This document shows positions 6,278-6,777 of a stretch of 6,777 nt of DNA, piece by piece. Positions within the stretch are counted from its first letter, which is position 1; each line of letters opens with the position of its first letter. The notes beneath the pieces are model-generated. The model did not search any database. It was not told the origin of the DNA and saw only the letters and a program-made list of their open reading frames with translations. The stretch is taken from positions 1 through 6,777 of the forward strand of contig JAAYCC010000205.1 in assembly GCA_012729875.1 (NCBI GenBank), given 5' to 3'. This DNA is from Clostridiales bacterium (GTDB lineage Bacteria; Bacillota; Clostridia; Oscillospirales; Oscillospiraceae). Both the position numbers and the translations under genes were made by a program.

Positions 6278-6777
6278 ATTTTTTCCTCCGCTGTGTATGT
6301 GTGAATAATGTCAAGCGCTCGGGCAGATATCTCCGAATTTTTGTTTCGCTTGCCTTTTATCCTTTTCTCCAATGGTTCAATTATTCCGAAATTGACGTTC
6401 ATGGGCTGAAAATTTACCACGGACTCATCGGAAATATACAGGGCCAGCGCCCCGATGGCAGTCCTCCTCGGAAAATCAATGGGTACTCTCCCCAAAAGCC
6501 TTGCCCACAGTTCCAGAGCCGTCAGCATACCGGAGGCGCAGGACTCAACATAACCCTCTACGCCTGTAATCTGCCCGGAAAAGCATATTCTCGGTTCTGA
6601 TTTGAGCCTATAATAGCGGTCCAGAAGTTTCGGTGAATTGAGATATGTGTTCCGGTGCATTACGCCGTAGCGCACGAATTCCGCATTTTTCAGTGCCGGT
6701 ATCATTGAAAACACCCGCTTTTGCTCCGGAAACGCCAGATGCGTCTGGAAACCGACAATATTATACATCGTTCCCAG
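6274..6777 (-). CDS. trmFO: Methylenetetrahydrofolate-tRNA-(uracil-5-)-methyltransferase TrmFO, 3' part
   Basis: TrmFO is an FAD- and folate-dependent enzyme that methylates uridine 54 of the tRNA T-loop. Only the last 167 codons are here. The frame stays open to the right edge (LGT before the first ATG at 6768), so that ATG is internal and not the start. The family is usually about 435 residues, so roughly the first 60 percent is outside the window. Diagnostic blocks are MYNIVGFQTHL followed by EQKRVFSMIPALKNAEFVRY, GVMHRNTYLNSPKLL, and ICFSGQITGVEGYVESCASG, the conserved FAD-domain region of the family. The end contains NFQPMNVNFGIIEPL. The stop codon overlaps the plsX start by four bases (6274-6277). 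Genes further upstream cannot be seen. Confidence 0.95.
   Translation of the reverse strand: MGTMYNIVGFQTHLAFPEQKRVFSMIPALKNAEFVRYGVMHRNTYLNSPKLLDRYYRLKSEPRICFSGQITGVEGYVESCASGMLTALELWARLLGRVPIDFPRRTAIGALALYISDESVVNFQPMNVNFGIIEPLEKRIKGKRNKNSEISARALDIIHTYTAEEKI

Noticed and set aside
5145..6308. Plus-strand open frames of 80 to 186 codons opposite acpP and plsX
   Set aside because: plsX and acpP on the other strand match their families over their full lengths. The plus-strand products have no recognisable motif.
1..6777. A novel multi-gene defence, mobile or biosynthetic system
   Set aside because: Every gene is a recognisable housekeeping or conserved clostridial gene on one strand. I saw no transposase, integrase, tandem repeat array, tRNA or CRISPR-like spacing.

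Overview
The window is a compact housekeeping segment of a bacterial chromosome. All six recognisable genes lie on the minus strand, so transcription runs from high to low coordinates: trmFO (3' part only), plsX, acpP, rnc, a short Elp3-like radical SAM gene, and smc (5' part only). The order acpP-rnc-(radical SAM)-smc, the folate-dependent TrmFO, the strong GGAGG-type ribosome binding sites and the AT-rich intergenic regions beside moderately GC-rich genes all point to a Firmicute. A member of the class Clostridia, perhaps an Oscillospiraceae-like gut lineage, fits best. Genus and species cannot be read from this window.

Layout from right to left. Positions 6777-6274 hold the last 167 codons of trmFO (tRNA T54 methylation). 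Its stop overlaps the start of plsX (6277-5255) in an ATGA junction. A 63-bp spacer follows with a near-consensus sigma-A promoter and an AT palindrome over its -10 box, then acpP (5191-4955). Thirty bases later comes rnc, best started at 4924 rather than 4939. It overlaps the radical SAM gene (4250-3246) in a second ATGA junction. A 192-bp spacer (3245-3054) is the most structured non-coding part of the window: a 9-bp hairpin at the radical SAM stop codon, two possible promoters, and a perfect 13-bp inverted repeat followed by a U-run. The rest, 3053-1, is the first 1017 codons of smc, which runs off the left edge before its C-terminal ATPase half.

How the genes fit together. PlsX makes acyl-phosphate from acyl-ACP, and AcpP is the acyl carrier, so these two join fatty acid synthesis to phospholipid synthesis. 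RNase III, the radical SAM enzyme and SMC are RNA-processing, probable RNA-modification and chromosome-organisation functions that often travel with this lipid block in Firmicutes. The fabD, fabG and fapR genes that sit around plsX and acpP in Bacillus are absent here.

I found no mobile element, CRISPR array, RNA gene or unknown multi-gene system. The items most worth a second look are the structured rnc-radical SAM/smc spacer, the Elp3-like protein without an acetyltransferase domain, and the translationally coupled trmFO-plsX junction.
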